The notes beneath the pieces are model-generated. The model saw only the letters and a program-made list of their open reading frames with translations, was not told the DNA's origin and searched no databases. From the NCBI GenBank assembly GCA_036250195.1, contig JAVHZZ010000003.1, positions 330,631,694 to 330,695,693 of the forward strand: 64,000 bases of DNA, written 5' to 3'. Positions 1 to 12,481 of the stretch are shown here, one piece after another; the stretch's first letter is position 1, and every line of letters starts with the position of its first letter. The DNA is from Mixophyes australis. Taxonomy: Eukaryota > Chordata > Amphibia > Anura > Limnodynastidae. Position numbers and translations under genes: made by a program.

Positions 1-178
1 TAGGTAAATTTTTCAAGCTGCGGGTTTGAAAAGTGGAGATGTTACCTATAGCAACCAATCAGATTCTAGCTAGCATTTTGTAGAATGCACTAAATAAATG
101 ATAACTATAATCTGATTGGTTGCTGTAGGCAACATCTCCACTTTTCAAACCCACCGGAATCTTGCAGCTTGGTAAATT
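1..178. mobile_element. Palindromic MITE (family 1), near full length
   Basis: The two halves are inverted copies: the left arm reads GAAAAGTGGAGATGTTACC and continues into CAACCAATCAGATTCTAGCT, and the right arm returns as its complement and ends in GGTAAATTTACCCC. The centre is a short AT-rich spacer with ACTAAATAAATGATA. No coding capacity. Related copies lie at 1640-1754, 17117-17281 and 57132-57962. The left end coincides with the window start, so its outer boundary and target duplication cannot be judged. The transposon superfamily is not identifiable from the ends alone. Confidence 0.8.
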
Positions 179-1639
179 TACCCCTTAGAGTTAAACCTAA
201 AGATGCTCTGTATACATATAGCAAAGAGAAATCTTCACATTTCAATTTTCAAATCTGTATTTTGAGTTGGACGCACCTCAATAAACTAGTGTATAATTTC
301 TGAGCAATAATGTGATAATAATTATCAACTTGAAAACTTGCATCAATTTTATGTAGGTGCAAATTAATATCTTGTAGCCAACATATTTCAAGATGCACAT
401 AACTTTCCTGGCTGACACCTCTTGTGTTGAGAACAGATCTGCTAGCTAATCATTCAGCTGCTCTGGAAGCAATATTTTAATATGAAATATTCCCACAAAC
501 CACTGCAGGAGAATTATCTAACAATGACATTGGAATCATAATCCGTCTGCATCAGACCTCCCAACATTTTAAAAAGTCACATTGGGACAAAGTAAACCCT
601 AGCAATGATCCACCCTAAGCCTTCCTATATCTATCTAAACATATCCACAGCCCCTTGAAGCAACATTAACTTTGTGATAGGCCACACCGATTTAAGGGTT
701 CACGAATCAGGACAGTCACGCCAATTACAGTTTACCATTAAATATTTATTAAAGGTAGACATCATTTTTAAAGACTGCTCAGTTGTAAACCAATGTCCAA
801 CTTGCACCTTTGTACGAACATGCTAAACACTTTTGTGCCTATTTTTCAACCTTTCAAATGACCAACAATAGTATAAAATATAAAATATGTTGTGCGAAGA
901 GTTTAGCTGTAAAGAGTAAACCTCAGAGGAAAAAATATATAAATGATGTATGCTTTTATAATGCATTACATTTAGGACACAGGCATGCAGCTTTTGTAAT
1001 TTAAAAAAGTGACATAATGGAAGAAAAGATTTGGGTGCAAAAGAAGGGCAGGAGGGGTGTATTTAAATAGACTATATATTATGAGATATAATACTAACCA
1101 TAGGTTTTTAAGCATTACTTACCTGATGCAGTTGTGACATAGGTTCTTCTAACCAGGGATGTGAAAATAAATGCACACTTGACCCAGTGAGATCTGAGTT
1201 TTGCAATCGATTTATAACGTTGTTTGCCACTTTGATCATAAACCCAGCCCCAATTTGTTCTTTTTATATAAACCAGATTATTCCAGTCCAAAATTTCAAA
1301 TCAGGTGCTATTATAACATATTTGTAACATTATATCCAGATTATCCTTATTCTCTCAAGCAAAAAATCATAGCACATAATTTTGTTGGATTGACACAGTG
1401 CTACATTTAAGCAGTCTCCAGCCATATAGTCTACCTGTGGATCACCCCATCAGCTCCTCTGTGCTCCTGCCCTCTATCCATGCCCTTAGCTTTTGTTTAT
1501 ACTGCCTTGTTTATATTCCAGGTCTATATCTATGCGTATGGTGTGGACATGTAAATTTAAAGATTTTACATTTGGGGTGAAAGGTAAAAAATAGTCATAG
1601 TTAAAGATTAGTTATTTTCTAACTGAATAAAGGATAAGT
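179..1639. other. AT-rich non-coding stretch
   Basis: No gene, RNA gene or clear repeat is seen. Short open frames here lack domains and look like chance. Around 558-690 the text CCTCCCAACATTTTAAAAAG resembles the left end of the MITE family complete at 61613-61938, so this may be a degraded half copy. Confidence 0.5.
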
Positions 1640-1754
1640 TAGCTAGCTGTCATTTTGTGGATTGCACTAAATAAATGACAGTTAAAATTTGATTGGTTAC
1701 TATAGGCAACATCTCCACTTTTTCAAACCCACAGTTTAGTAAATATACCCCCTA
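1640..1754. mobile_element. Palindromic MITE family 1, right-half fragment
   Basis: It contains the central ACTAAATAAATGACAG and the right arm (GGCAACATCTCCAC, then CAGTTTAGTAAATATACC) of the family seen at 1-178 and 17117-17281. The left arm is missing beyond the TTAGCTAGCTGTCATTTTG segment. Non-coding. Confidence 0.7.
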
Positions 1755-2558
1755 CTCTGTACTTAGCCTTGCTCTGTCCAACTCCTACTATTGGCCACTG
1801 CAAACTTCTGCTCCTCCATTACGCTGCCATATTGCACTGCAAAATATACATAGAACCCTAGCAATGATGGTTACATCAAGGAAAGACCTATCTGGATCAC
1901 TGTTAGCTACATATCATCCTATTGGGGGTTTGCAAGATGACGACACATGGGCCAATGGGGACTATCAGCAGTAATCTTCCCTTTCTGCATTTCTGCCATG
2001 CTTGATAATGATCCTCTTAATTTCTAAAATATACTCATCTGGAATTGTAGTCATCTTCAGTCCATATACACTGAGATATTGGCCAATTGACCAATGTCAC
2101 CTATGCTATTGCAGCGTGTATGGACATCTCAACTCACTAGTGTAGTAGTGCCCAACATGTTCACTACTAGTCACATGTGGTGCATGGACTGTTACATCCT
2201 CATGCATCATTGTATACAAGAGATCGATCATTAGCAATCCGCTGTGAAGCTATAGAAACCCTTATCCTGTTGCTAGTGGCAGGAGCCAGTACATTGCCAA
2301 CTTCTGGAAACAGCCCTATCCCTTGAAAGAAGAGGTTTACTTTAAATGTTCAGTCGGCTCCAAGGAAAATTTCAGTCTTGCGGGACTGAACAGCTCTGCC
2401 CAGTGGTATACACATTTTTCATAGCAAGTGTGGCTATCATCAAATTCCAATTGGACACTGCTGCACTACAGTATCAGTCGTGTCAATAGTTCCTAGATTA
2501 TTAATAGGCTGTATTGTACAAAATATTGTTATATAAAAGCTGCCTCCATTGTTTGTAG

Positions 2559-3085
2559 TAGGGATGTGCACCGGCCACTTTTGGTGTCTCGTGTTTTGTG
2601 TTTTGGATTCGGATTTGCTTGAGGTTTTGGGTTCGGATTTGTTTCGCAAAACACCTGACGAAAGGTTTTGGTTCGGATTTAAGGTTTTGGTTTCGGATTT
2701 ATTTTGAAAAAAACATAAAAAGTGCTTAAAACCATTTTTTGGTTTTTTTTTTTTCACTCCTACGCTATTATTAACCTCAATAACATTCAATAACAATCAT
2801 TTCCACTAATTTCCAGTCTATTCTGAACACCTCACAATATTGTTTTTAGGCCAAAAGGTTGCACCGAGGTAGCTTGAGCACATAATGCCAAAAAAGAGGT
2901 ACAACATGGAATTGTTCTGGGCCCTCCCTCCCACCCCTCGCGAGATTCGACGCGAGACTTGGACGACAGAGCCTCGTTTTCATTTTTTTGCCCGCCGGAA
3001 ATATCCGAACAGTGCTCGGATCCCGTTCGGATCCGCACTGTTTGGGTGGGCTCGGATTAGCGGAATCCGAGCCCGCTCATCTCTA
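2559..3085 (-). mobile_element. Non-autonomous hAT element, 527 bp
   Basis: The termini are TAGGGATGTGCACCGG and, on the other strand, TAGAGATGAGCGGGCTCGG. They are flanked by a perfect 8-bp duplication GTTTGTAG (2551-2558 and 3086-3093), the length typical of hAT transposition. Read on the minus strand, both ends match the ends of the 15-kb element at 35182-50564: a subterminal hairpin with CTCGGATT and AATCCGAG, then a 3' region with TGTTATTGAGGTTAATAATAG and stacked AAATCCGAAC words. The TATA-like promoter and all transposase sequence are missing, so this is an internal deletion derivative mobilised in trans (inference). Confidence 0.9.
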
Positions 3086-3889
3086 GTTTGTAGGTGCATG
3101 TACCAGAACCTGCTGGGCTAAACTTGCCTACACACTCAAAGATTTTAAACATTTTAATCGAGATTAAACGAAAAAATAATATTTGACATTAATGGATTTG
3201 TGCACTCACAGAATGATCTAAAAAGAAGTTGCTTGATTGTTCAATCTGTCCACATACTGTGGTACAACTGTTTTAAGTAATGTTTGATCAAAATGGATTA
3301 TCTATAATACTGAAATATATTTTTGATTACATTGCATAAAGATCTTTTCTTTGTGGATCTCATGAAATATGATTGCACAGCGAGAAAAAATATGTGTGTG
3401 CACTGCAGGCACCTTGAGGCCAGAGGACTCAGTACAGGTTTGGATATTAATCATAAAATGGGTTAAGTAAATACTAAATTTAATGCAAAGCTAATAATCT
3501 TAGAAGGAAAGCAATCTTAATTTAAATGTATTTATTGTCTGGCTGGTATGCTGCATTTTCTATAGGATGTTTTGCATTTGTGTATCCGGAATATTCCTGT
3601 AATTTAGCAATGGTAATGAATGCTTATTGGTGCTGAAACAGTTTTTGACATTTGACCCCTTGAATGTGGTGTTGGTGATCCATCCTGAATTTGTAAGGAT
3701 TTTCTGTTTCCCCCAGAGAAAACAAGAAAAGGCCATGATGTTGCTTAGCAACAGTGATTATTAGGTACCAAATTTTCTCTTGAAGTCACTGTGGAATCAT
3801 AGCAGATTTAGTTAGCATTTTAGTTTAGTTAGCATTTTTTAGTACAGTAAATAGGAAATGGTAAAGATCAGGCAAAAATGTCAAATATT

Positions 3890-3960
3890 ATATATTATTA
3901 CTATTACCTTTTATTTGTAAGGCACCAGAAGGGTTCTGCAGCGCTCTAAATAAAGCTATG
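3890..3960 (-). mobile_element. L2-type LINE 3' tail fragment
   Basis: On the minus strand it reads GCGCTGCAGAACCC, GGTGCCTTACAAATAAA and then irregular TAA/TA repeats. This is the same tail grammar as the LINE ending at 7786 (CGGCGCTGCGGAAACC, CCTAACAAATAAAC, then ATA repeats). Only the tail is present, as in a severely 5'-truncated retrotransposon copy. Confidence 0.6.
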
Positions 3961-4239
3961 TTTAACCCCTTAAAGCTATGTTTAACCCCTTTGTACAACA
4001 GGAGTTCCCTCAGCACACCACTCAATACAGTTCATCTAATTGGTCTTTATTTGGTGCATTATCGCAGGTTCCAGGCTGTCACTGGTAATGAAGGTGAATC
4101 AGTAGAACTGTAGAAAAATATGTTTTCTGTGACAAAAATTGTCTGTCCTGCGTGGTACAAATGGTTATATTAAGGGTTATTTCTACCCTAGGCATTGAGA
4201 ATAAATATCCCTTAAATCAGTAATCGTGCACCCCACATA

Positions 4240-4258
4240 CCCCCCCCCCCCCCCCCCT
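4240..4258. repeat. Poly-C tract
   Basis: An almost uninterrupted run of C lies in otherwise AT-rich DNA. Its exact length is uncertain in any assembly. A TA microsatellite lies nearby at about 4711-4737. The surrounding interval 3961-5227 shows no gene or recognisable element. Confidence 0.9.
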
Positions 4259-5227
4259 CACTGTGTAATATAATTATTTTTAAATGGAAAAAGAGATTGT
4301 TAGTAATGTTGAAGTAGCAAAACCACATAATAACAAAAAGGAAAAAGTAATTCACAGGGGTCATATAACAATTTGATATTTGCAGCCCTGAGCAGTGACT
4401 AGTTTATTTATATGGTAAATACAGCCTAGATAGTGCTTTTGATATACTAGGACATAATTCACTTCACAACAGAGAATGGGAGGAGTTTTCGGGGGAGTAT
4501 CTAGAGTTAAAGGAATGGTGGTGCGTAGATAAAATATCTGTACAATATTGGAGGGAATGTTCAGTTTACATTACAAGCAACTAAAAGTAGAGCATAGTTT
4601 AATCAACAGAAAAAAAGGTTTATTTGAAACACAAAATGTGTTATTCTTAAAATGGCTGCTTGAAATTGAGAATTTCAGAATCATTTTGTATCAATTCGTT
4701 AAGCACAGGCTATATATATATATATATATATATATATCACACTGTCAACAGCTAATTGATTGCAGCTCACTGATTGATTGTTTTTGTTTGGCATTCAATT
4801 AATGTATTGACATCCAAGTGGGTAGCGATACAATGTTGAAAATTCATGTATCAAATGGAGACGTTTTAATCAAATAAGTGAAATTGACACAAAATGATTA
4901 GTACCGGTGGAGTCCAACTACTGTGCATGCAGAAAAGAAATTACCTCAGCCAGGATCATTAAATAATACCTCATGACTTATTCAATAAGCTCTTACATAT
5001 TCTACTATGGATTGCATCAGCACAAGATGGCTAGACAACCAAATGGCAGTGTTTGCAAATTTAATGCTACATTAGCATGATGTAGTGCTCAATGTGAGTT
5101 TTATTGATTGCAATAGTACTTTTATTGTACTTGTGCAGTTATATGTCATCTTTTAACCAGTTTGCTCCACAGTTTTTTTCGTTTGTGACAGAGGTTTATA
5201 ATCCAATATAAAGGACTGAATTGTACT

Positions 5228-7786
5228 TGTCATGTCTGTGAATGTTATCACACCTGTGATCTCTCTGACTTCTCCAACTCTCCCTTCCCACTCTCTGACC
5301 ACCATCTCCTCTCCTTCACTCTGTCCTCTGCCCCTGCTCCCACCCCGCCTAAAGCCACCCTCACCAGGCACAACCTTAACGCCATCGACCCCATCTCCTT
5401 CTCCTCCTCCCTTGATACTCTCCTATCACCCCTTCCCTCTCTGGCCTGCCCTGATCAGGCGTCCTCTCTCTATAACCTATCTCTCGCTACTGCCCTGGAC
5501 ACCGTTGCCCCGGCCTCTTCTATCCGCCGTCGTCGCCTTATTCCCCAACCCTTCCAAACTCACCCGCTCCCTCCAAAAGTGCTCTCGCACAGCTGAACGC
5601 CTCTGGAGGAAATCTCGCTCCCTGGCTGACTTCCTTCACTTCAAATTCATCCTCTCCTCTTTCTGCTCTGCCCTGTCCCTCGCTAAACAATCCTTCTTTA
5701 AGTCCCTTATCTCTTCTCAGTCCTCTAATCCCCGCCGCCTCTTTGCCACATTCAACTCACTCCTCTTCCCCCCTCCCACCTTCCCTCTCTGCTTCTGACT
5801 TCGCCTCCTTTTTCTCTTCCAAAATTGAAGCCATCAGACAGAACATCTCCTCCTCCCACTGCTCTCCCGCCCCCCTCTCCACTTCACCTCCCGCCATTAA
5901 CCAGCTGTGGTCCTCCTTCATCCCCACTTCAGGTGAAAAAGTTCGATCCCTTATTCTTTTCTCTCCACCCTCTACCTGTCCTCTTGATCCCATCCCCTCC
6001 CACCTTCTTCGCTCTCTCTCTCCCACTGCCTGCTCCTACCTCGCTCACCTCTTCAACCTATCACTCTCCTCTGGCGTTGTCCCATCCTCATTCAAACACG
6101 CTCTTATCTCCCCTATCCTCAAGAAACCCAATCTTGACCCCACCTCTCTTCTGTACCACCCTATCTCTCTTCTCCCATATGCCTCCAAATTACTTGAGCG
6201 GATTGTCTGCAGCCGCCGCACCAAACACCTCTCTGACAACTCCCTCCTTGACCCTCTCCAATCCAGCTACCGCCCCCTCCACTCCACCGAAACAGCCCTG
6301 GCTAAAGTTACTAATGATCTCCCATCAGCCAAATCCAAGGGTCACTACTCCATACTCATCCTCCTCGACCTCTCCGCGGCCTTTGACACCGTGGACCACC
6401 CCCTCCTGCTGCAAACTCTACTCTCTCTCGGCCTCTCTGGCTCTGTCCATGCCTGGTTCACCTCATACCTTGCTAACCGCTCCTTCTCTGTATCCACGTC
6501 TGGTTCTTCCTCCACCCCCTCCCCTCTCCCTGTTCTTGGCCCTTTACTCTTTTCGCTTTATACCTCCTCCCTTGGAGCGCTCATCTCTTCGTTCGGTCTT
6601 CAGTATCACCTATATGCTGATGATATTCAACTCTACATCTCTTCTCCTGATCTTTCCTCCTCCATCCGCTCTCGTGTAACTGACTGCCTCTCAGCCATCT
6701 CATCCTGGATGTCTTCACGCTTTCTTAAGATTAACATCTCCAAAACTGAACTCATTGTCTTTCCCCCACCCAGACTTCCTTCCCATCATGACCTCTCTAT
6801 AATCGTTAACAACTCCACTATCTCCTCTGTCACCCAACTCCGCTGCCTAGGAGTCACTCTTGACTACTCTCTCTCTTTTGCCCCCCACATTCAATCCCTT
6901 GCCCAATCCTGTCGCTTTCAACTCCGTAACATTGCCCGCATCCGTCCCTTCCTCTCTCAAGATGCCACCAAAACTGTTATCTATGCTCTCATCATTTCCC
7001 GCCTCGACTACTGCAAACTCCTCCTTACTGGCCTCCCCTGCTCCCACCTCGCCCCCCTCCGCTCTATACTTAATGCGGCTGCGAGACTCATCTTCCTCTC
7101 ACGCCACTCCTCCTCTGCCTCCCCTCTCTGTCTTGCCTTACACTGGCTCCCCTTCCCCTACAGAATCCTTTTCAAACTCCTCACCACCACTTACAAGGCT
7201 CTCTCCCAGTCTACTGCCCCTTATATCTCTAACCTCCTCTCCATTTACACTCCCGCCTGCTCCCTGCGCTCGGCCAATGATCGCCGCCTCTCCTCCACTC
7301 TGATTACCTCTTCCCACTCTAGAATACAAGACTTCTCCCGAGCTGCTCCTCTTCACTGGAACGACCTCCCTCGCTCCATCCGTCTCTCACCCAATCTGTG
7401 CTCCTTCAAGCGGGCACTTAAAACTCACCTGTTCCTTAAGGCCTACCAACCATCCACTTAACCTTCTGTTTCTCCCCTGGCTCCTCTTCTCTCCCCTTTG
7501 CTTCACTGGCTCAATCTTGTGCCTGATTTTGTTTACCCTCCCTTAGGATGTAAGCTCGTATGAGCAGGGCCCCTCTCCCCTCCTGTCTCCACACCTGTTC
7601 TTCCGCTCCGTCTTTACAGTATTTGCCTGCCTGGAGTTTCTGAAGTTCTGGTACTTTGTGTTTATTGTTCTGTATTGTTTTACCCTGTATAGTGTACTGT
7701 TTGTGCCGTGTACGGCGCTGCGGAAACCTTGTGGCGCCTAACAAATAAACGATAATAATAATAATAATAATAATAATGTTATACAC
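5228..7786 (+). pseudogene. L2-clade LINE, 5'-truncated, damaged EN-RT ORF
   Basis: This is a non-LTR retrotransposon copy. It begins inside the C-terminus of the APE-type endonuclease: about 5255-5320 encodes LSDFSNSPFPLSDHHLLSF. It moves through a basic linker (about 5540-5780) in a second frame and enters the reverse transcriptase in a third frame (5743-7461, 572 codons). RT landmarks are [16 protein letters not shown] (residues 140-155), the motif A aspartate in [13 protein letters not shown] (around 209) and YADDIQLY (291-298). The expected GVPQGS box before VLGPLLF is missing, and at least two frameshifts (about 5540 and 5785) break the frame. The 3' UTR carries GGATGTAAGCTCGTATGAGC, GGCGCTGCGG and an ATA-repeat tail, typical of L2-type 3' ends. 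Clearly dead, though the sequence is otherwise well preserved. Confidence 0.9.
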
Positions 7787-9045
7787 TGTGTCCCTGGCAA
7801 CTGTTCCCCATGACTGGAAAGTTCATTGGGGAGTGGCATAGAAGAAAGGTAGAACATGGGACATCAACAGTCTTTTAGTTTGAAAAAGCCTGAAAAATAA
7901 TGAGAGAATTTCACACCACACGATGAGCTTCTGGACATCACAGCGATGTTCGGCTGTGCTCATGGCCTGGTAACCGAACATCATGAATTATCCTACACAC
8001 ATCTGTGTGGTACCATAAAAAAATCTGTGATGTTACATCCCAGCAAAGTGCCTTCAGGAGCGTTCTGGAGGCACTCTGGAATATTGTGGGCTGTTCCCCT
8101 ACAGAATCCTTTTCAAACTCCTCACCACCACTTACAAGGCTCTCTCCCAGTCTACTGCCCCTTATATCTCTAACCTCCTCTCCATTTACACTCCCGCCAG
8201 CTGCCTGCGCTCGGCCAATGATCACCGCCTCTCCTCCACTCTGATCACCTCTTCCCACTCTAGAATACAAGACTTCTCCCGAGCTGCCCCTCTTCACTGG
8301 AACGACCTCCCTCGCTCCATCCGTCTCTCACCCAATCTGTGCTCCTTCAAGCGGGCACTTAAAACTCACCTGTTCCTTAAGGCCTACCAACCATCCACTT
8401 AACCTCTCACCTCTTCTGTTTCTCCCCTGGCTCCTCTTCTCTCCCCTTTGCTTCACTGGCTCCCTCTTGTGCCTGATTTTGTTTACCCTCCCTTAGGATG
8501 TAAGCTCGTATGAGCAGGGCGCCTCTCCCCTCCTGTCTCCACACCTGTTCTTCCGCTCCGTCTTTACAGTATTTGCCTGCCTGGAGTTTCTGAAGTTCTG
8601 GTACTTTGTGTTTATTGTTCTGTATTGTTTTACCCTGTATAGTGTACTGTTTGTGCCGTTTACGGCGCTGCGGAAACCTTGTGGTACCTAACAAATAAAC
8701 CATAATAATAATAATAATAATAATAATGTTATACACTGTGTCCCTGGCAACTGTTCCCCATGACTGGAAAGTTCATTGGGGAGTGGCATAGAAGAAAGGT
8801 AGAACATGGGACATCAACAGCCTTTTAGTTTGAAAAAGCCTGAAAAATAATGAGAGAATTTCACACCACACGATGAGCTTCTGGACATCACAGCGATGTT
8901 CGGCTGTGCTCATGGCCTGGTAACCGAACATCATGAATTATAATACACACATCTGTGTGGTACCATAAAAAAATCTGTGATGTTACATCCCAGCAGAGTG
9001 CCTTCAGGAGCGTTCTCCAGGCACTCTGGAATATTGTGGGCTGTT
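7153..9045 (+). repeat. Tandem duplication of LINE 3' end plus flank, about 945 bp x 2
   Basis: Copy 1 (7153-8095) runs from the RT C-terminal codons through the LINE tail into about 310 bp of unique flank ending ATTGTGGGCTGTT. Copy 2 (8094-9045) restarts at TTCCCCTACAGAATCC and repeats everything, including the flank, ending again at GTGGGCTGTT before unique ACAGCTATAAGG. The copies differ by scattered substitutions and a 9-bp indel near 8402. The junction shows only 2 bp of shared sequence (TT). This is a genomic segmental duplication, not a second retrotransposition, because non-LINE flank is duplicated too. Confidence 0.93.
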
Positions 9046-9287
9046 ACAGCTATAAGGGACCTTAATTGATCCAATGAACTGTGCGTCCACTTTAAGTACC
9101 ATGTATTTTTTTTTTTTATTAACTCATTGAACTTCGCCATAAACTGGGGTTCTTCTTTAATAGGAGACAGCGCATAATTGTAACTGAAGCATACCTCATT
9201 GATGTAACTAGCTTTCAATCAATTGATAGGCTGTATTGTTATGAATATTGTTTCAGCCCCAAAATGGCCACCTTCACTATGTGTATG
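9046..9287. other. Unannotated spacer
   Basis: Unique-looking AT-rich DNA between the tandem duplication and the next MITE. Nothing recognisable apart from a T-run near 9107. Confidence 0.5.
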
Positions 9288-9581
9288 CATACTTGCCTAC
9301 TTTTTAAACTTCTCCTCCGGGAGATCCTGGAGGAGAAGTCATGTGACAAGGGGTGGGATGGGGCGTAGTGACACCCTTGCGTCACTGTAGCCCCGCCCTC
9401 TGCTCGGAAAAGCGGAAATCTACAGCATTTCATACCAGTGGGCGAGCCTAAGGGGCGCAAAATCACGTCATTAAGACCCACCTCCATTAACTTGGGGAGG
9501 ATGCCAACTCTTCAGGAAGTCTGGGAGGACTCCCTGAAATTCAGGAACCTCAGGGAAATTCCAGGAGAGTAGGCAAGTATG
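9288..9581. mobile_element. TIR MITE (family E), 294 bp
   Basis: Perfect 13-bp terminal inverted repeats, CATACTTGCCTAC (9288-9300) and its complement GTAGGCAAGTATG (9569-9581). The interior has alternating inverted words (CCTCCGGGAGATCCTGGAGG) and a GC-rich centre. No ORF. Relatives are at 22866, 28270-28576 and 51340-51612. Confidence 0.85.
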
Positions 9582-10379
9582 TGTGTTTATGACAGTTCTA
9601 TTATCTGAGATATTTATGTGCTCCAGTCTTTATTGAGGCAAACCTTTACCCACAGCATTAGAAACAATCTTATCCATCCTATCTTCTCTGTTTTATTAAC
9701 CTCCATGTTAAAATATATGAATCAACTGCAAAGTCCAAGATCAGGACTGCTCATAAATATACCAGATTTTTTTGCTTTAGTTATTGATTTTCATTTTCAT
9801 TTTCATTCATAAATTACTCCCTGCTATATATGCAGAGTTCAAATGCAGGAAAATATTGATTATGTGTCTTACTATACAGTGAATAAGATTTCCTCCTTAA
9901 CATGTTACATTCCTTGATTTACATTCCTGGTAATCTCTCATCTTTATTAATTCATCAGTTTTTTTAACCTTAGATTACATCTGTACCCATTATTTTGTAT
10001 AATAATATTCATGCTTTAACAAAGTATTGATCAGAGTTAACTATATTAGAGTATATTCCGCTCATTATCGTACTTTCACATAGCACAGACAGTAATAAGG
10101 TCTACTTAAATTGAAAATGGAAATGAAGCAGTGATCATATTATCTTCAGTTTGCTACTTTATCTTTGCCCAAATGATACACACAGAGTTAGCAACTATCA
10201 GTATATCAAATTAAGTCAAATTCACGTGTCAACAAGAAAAATCACAGAGTTCTGTAATAATCTGGCATTCTATAAATAAAAGTCTTAGACCAATTATTTT
10301 CAAATGGTGTAGAGCTGATCCACATTGTCCTTGGTGGGTCTTATCCTCAGACACCTTTAGTGTCAGAAAATATGGTAGT
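9582..10379. other. AT-rich non-coding stretch
   Basis: No gene or repeat is recognised. Homopolymer T runs and short chance ORFs only. Confidence 0.5.
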
Positions 10380-10600
10380 TAATAAATGTTTATATTATTA
10401 TCAATATTTACAAGCGTTGTCAATTTTTATCTGCTGCCCTCAGAAGATCTATACTGGTTATTGCATATACTGTATATGTGTCTACTTGACTACTGTAACA
10501 TGTATTCATGCGTCTGGCAGACAAATGTTTTTATCGTGCAGATGGTCGACAGAATAATGTATTTGAAAATCATTCACAATACAGCAGTTCCTTGCATTTG
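10380..10600 (+). pseudogene. Possible LINE RT remnant
   Basis: A short frame contains LDYCN, followed about 17 residues later by a segment ending IIHNTAV. This resembles the conserved LDYCN...QNAAAR neighbourhood downstream of RT in CR1/L2 elements. There are no other diagnostic motifs, so this is a weak call on a decayed fragment. The interval from here to 11145 shows nothing else. Confidence 0.3.
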
Positions 10601-11145
10601 TCTTCTTGTAAAACAATGTATCTACAATATTAATTTCCAGGGCAGACATCAGTAATTGGTATCTCAATCTATAAAGTACAGTAGTGCATGCTTTGTGGAT
10701 CTCCAGTAAGCAGCACAGGTGGACTAATCAGTGATTGATACATTCCCCTGTGCAGTGGTTAAGAACGACTTCCTTAGATTACCAATGTCCAAACTTTTGA
10801 AAAGTGACCTATTGGATCCCTATATTCATTCTAAACCATTTATATCACTACTTGAGGGATCCCTCAATTTCCTTAGAATTTGTAACTCTTTTAATAATCA
10901 AGGCTTTGGAAGCATATTAGCAATAGGTGGTAATGTAACTTATTCTGAAATTAAAAAGTCCAACATCCTAAACAATAGTACACAGTGAGCAACATTTCTA
11001 AAACGAGTACAAAAGTCACACAGAGTTAGTTTTTGAACAGCGTAATATTTTTAATTGTGTTTGTAAGTTTATTCTTGTTTTGCTATCATTGCACTGGCAT
11101 GATCTCACTGTGGGCATGGCTTAAAAATCTGTCTACTGTATATAC

Positions 11146-11733
11146 AGGGCTGCTCCCAGAAATTGCAGGGCCCAGTACAAATGTAACAGACAGGGCCCCA
11201 CCTTTCCTTCTCTCACTCCACCCCATTTGTATATGATCCTCTACCCAACATTTAGCAACTGGCCACCCCCTCCCATCCCCATTTTCTCCAGCTCTATATA
11301 ACCCCTGCAGTAGTTTACTTACCTCTTTGCTTCTTGCTGGCTCTTTTCCGCTCCTCTACATTGACAAATTTGTGACATCATTAGTTAGGTCAGAGATTCT
11401 GCAGGGATCAGGGAGCTGAACGCGTCTCTGCCTTGTTGTAGCTCTTTGCACTGGAGAAAATAGCAGGAGCCGTGATGTCCCACACTTCTTGGGGATGGAG
11501 ACTGGTGCGCTGCCTACAAGAGGCTCACTGCTGCATCCCTTTGTTCAGCGCAGAGACCACCCCTACCCCTCACATCTCAGGAACAGCTAGTGCCTAGAAG
11601 TAAAGCCTGCTACGTCCTTTAATGCATAGGATCCCTACCCTAATAAATCTGTTTGGGCCCAGGGCTGGTTGGGCTCTTTACTGCTGTACTCCCTGTACCC
11701 CCATGATGGCATCCCTATTTATATATAATGTAT
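11146..11733. mobile_element. Non-autonomous hAT-like MITE, degraded
   Basis: The left end CAGGGCTGCTCCCAG is followed by GCAGGGCCC. The right end, on the opposite strand, reads AGGGATGCCATCATGGGGG and then a GTACAGGGAGTAC-type stretch. Both are related to the ends of the better preserved copy at 55711-56204. CAGGG starts are typical of hAT ends. A target duplication is not convincing here, so the exact ends are uncertain. Confidence 0.5.
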
Positions 11734-12339
11734 CTATGGTGTTTGGATTGGAATTTTCTCCGGTAAAATTACCAACTAGCGTTAACTCTGTGAATTGTTC
11801 TTGAGGTATTTACTAAGGGCAGGGGAGGAAAAGTGTAGAGCCCCATAACCAAATTTGTGTAGGGGCTGGTCAATACTTCTGAAGCCTCCCAGGTTCCCCA
11901 TTCTACTCTGAAAAGAACAGAGAAGGGTGCCTCTTCTGAGCATGCGTGGTCTGGCCTAAGGGGGAGTGGGGGCATTTACGGTGGTTCCACTACTGACTAA
12001 GGGTAGTCTTGCATGTTTTTTCCCCCACATTGCACTAATTTCTCGATACTGTAGAACACGCACAATATCATCAACAGTGCTGGTTTTATTAATATTGCGC
12101 AGTACGTTTTGCCCATTTGAATCTTCTCAAGGAGAGAGGCTAAAGGTAAAGGCAAAGATTCCATTATCATCATATAGTATATAAGATTTTTCTTCATAAA
12201 AGAAATAAAACATACTTTGACCATTAGAAACATATATGTAAAAAGTTTCTATACTTGCAGTTGAGTGTGTACTAATGAGTATTTATTACCTGTTTGCAGT
12301 CATCACTTTCTCAGAAAACAGATTGCAATATTGCTATTA
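11734..12339. other. Unannotated stretch
   Basis: No domain-bearing ORF and no recognised repeat. Confidence 0.5.
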
Positions 12340-12348
12340 CAAACATGT

Positions 12349-12397
<49 letters not shown>

Positions 12398-12439
12398 TAC
12401 ACACACTCCAAACGTGTTTGTGTGTGTGTATGTATATAG

Positions 12440-12480
<41 letters not shown>
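12340..12480. repeat. Compound TA/CA/TG microsatellite
   Basis: A (TA)n block, a (CA)n block, a short spacer, a (TG)n block and a second (TA)n block follow one another, so the whole tract is an imperfect palindrome able to fold on itself. Overlapping open reading frames on both strands here encode only YI or TH dipeptide runs and are not genes. Confidence 0.95.

Positions 12481-12481
<1 letters not shown>

Noticed and set aside
5825..6679. 284-codon proline/serine-rich ORF overlapping the LINE
   Set aside because: It is the shifted frame of the pyrimidine-rich RT coding sequence. The RT motifs are in the other frame.
8097..8728. Second independent LINE insertion
   Set aside because: The downstream unique flank is duplicated together with the LINE end, so it is a tandem genomic duplication.
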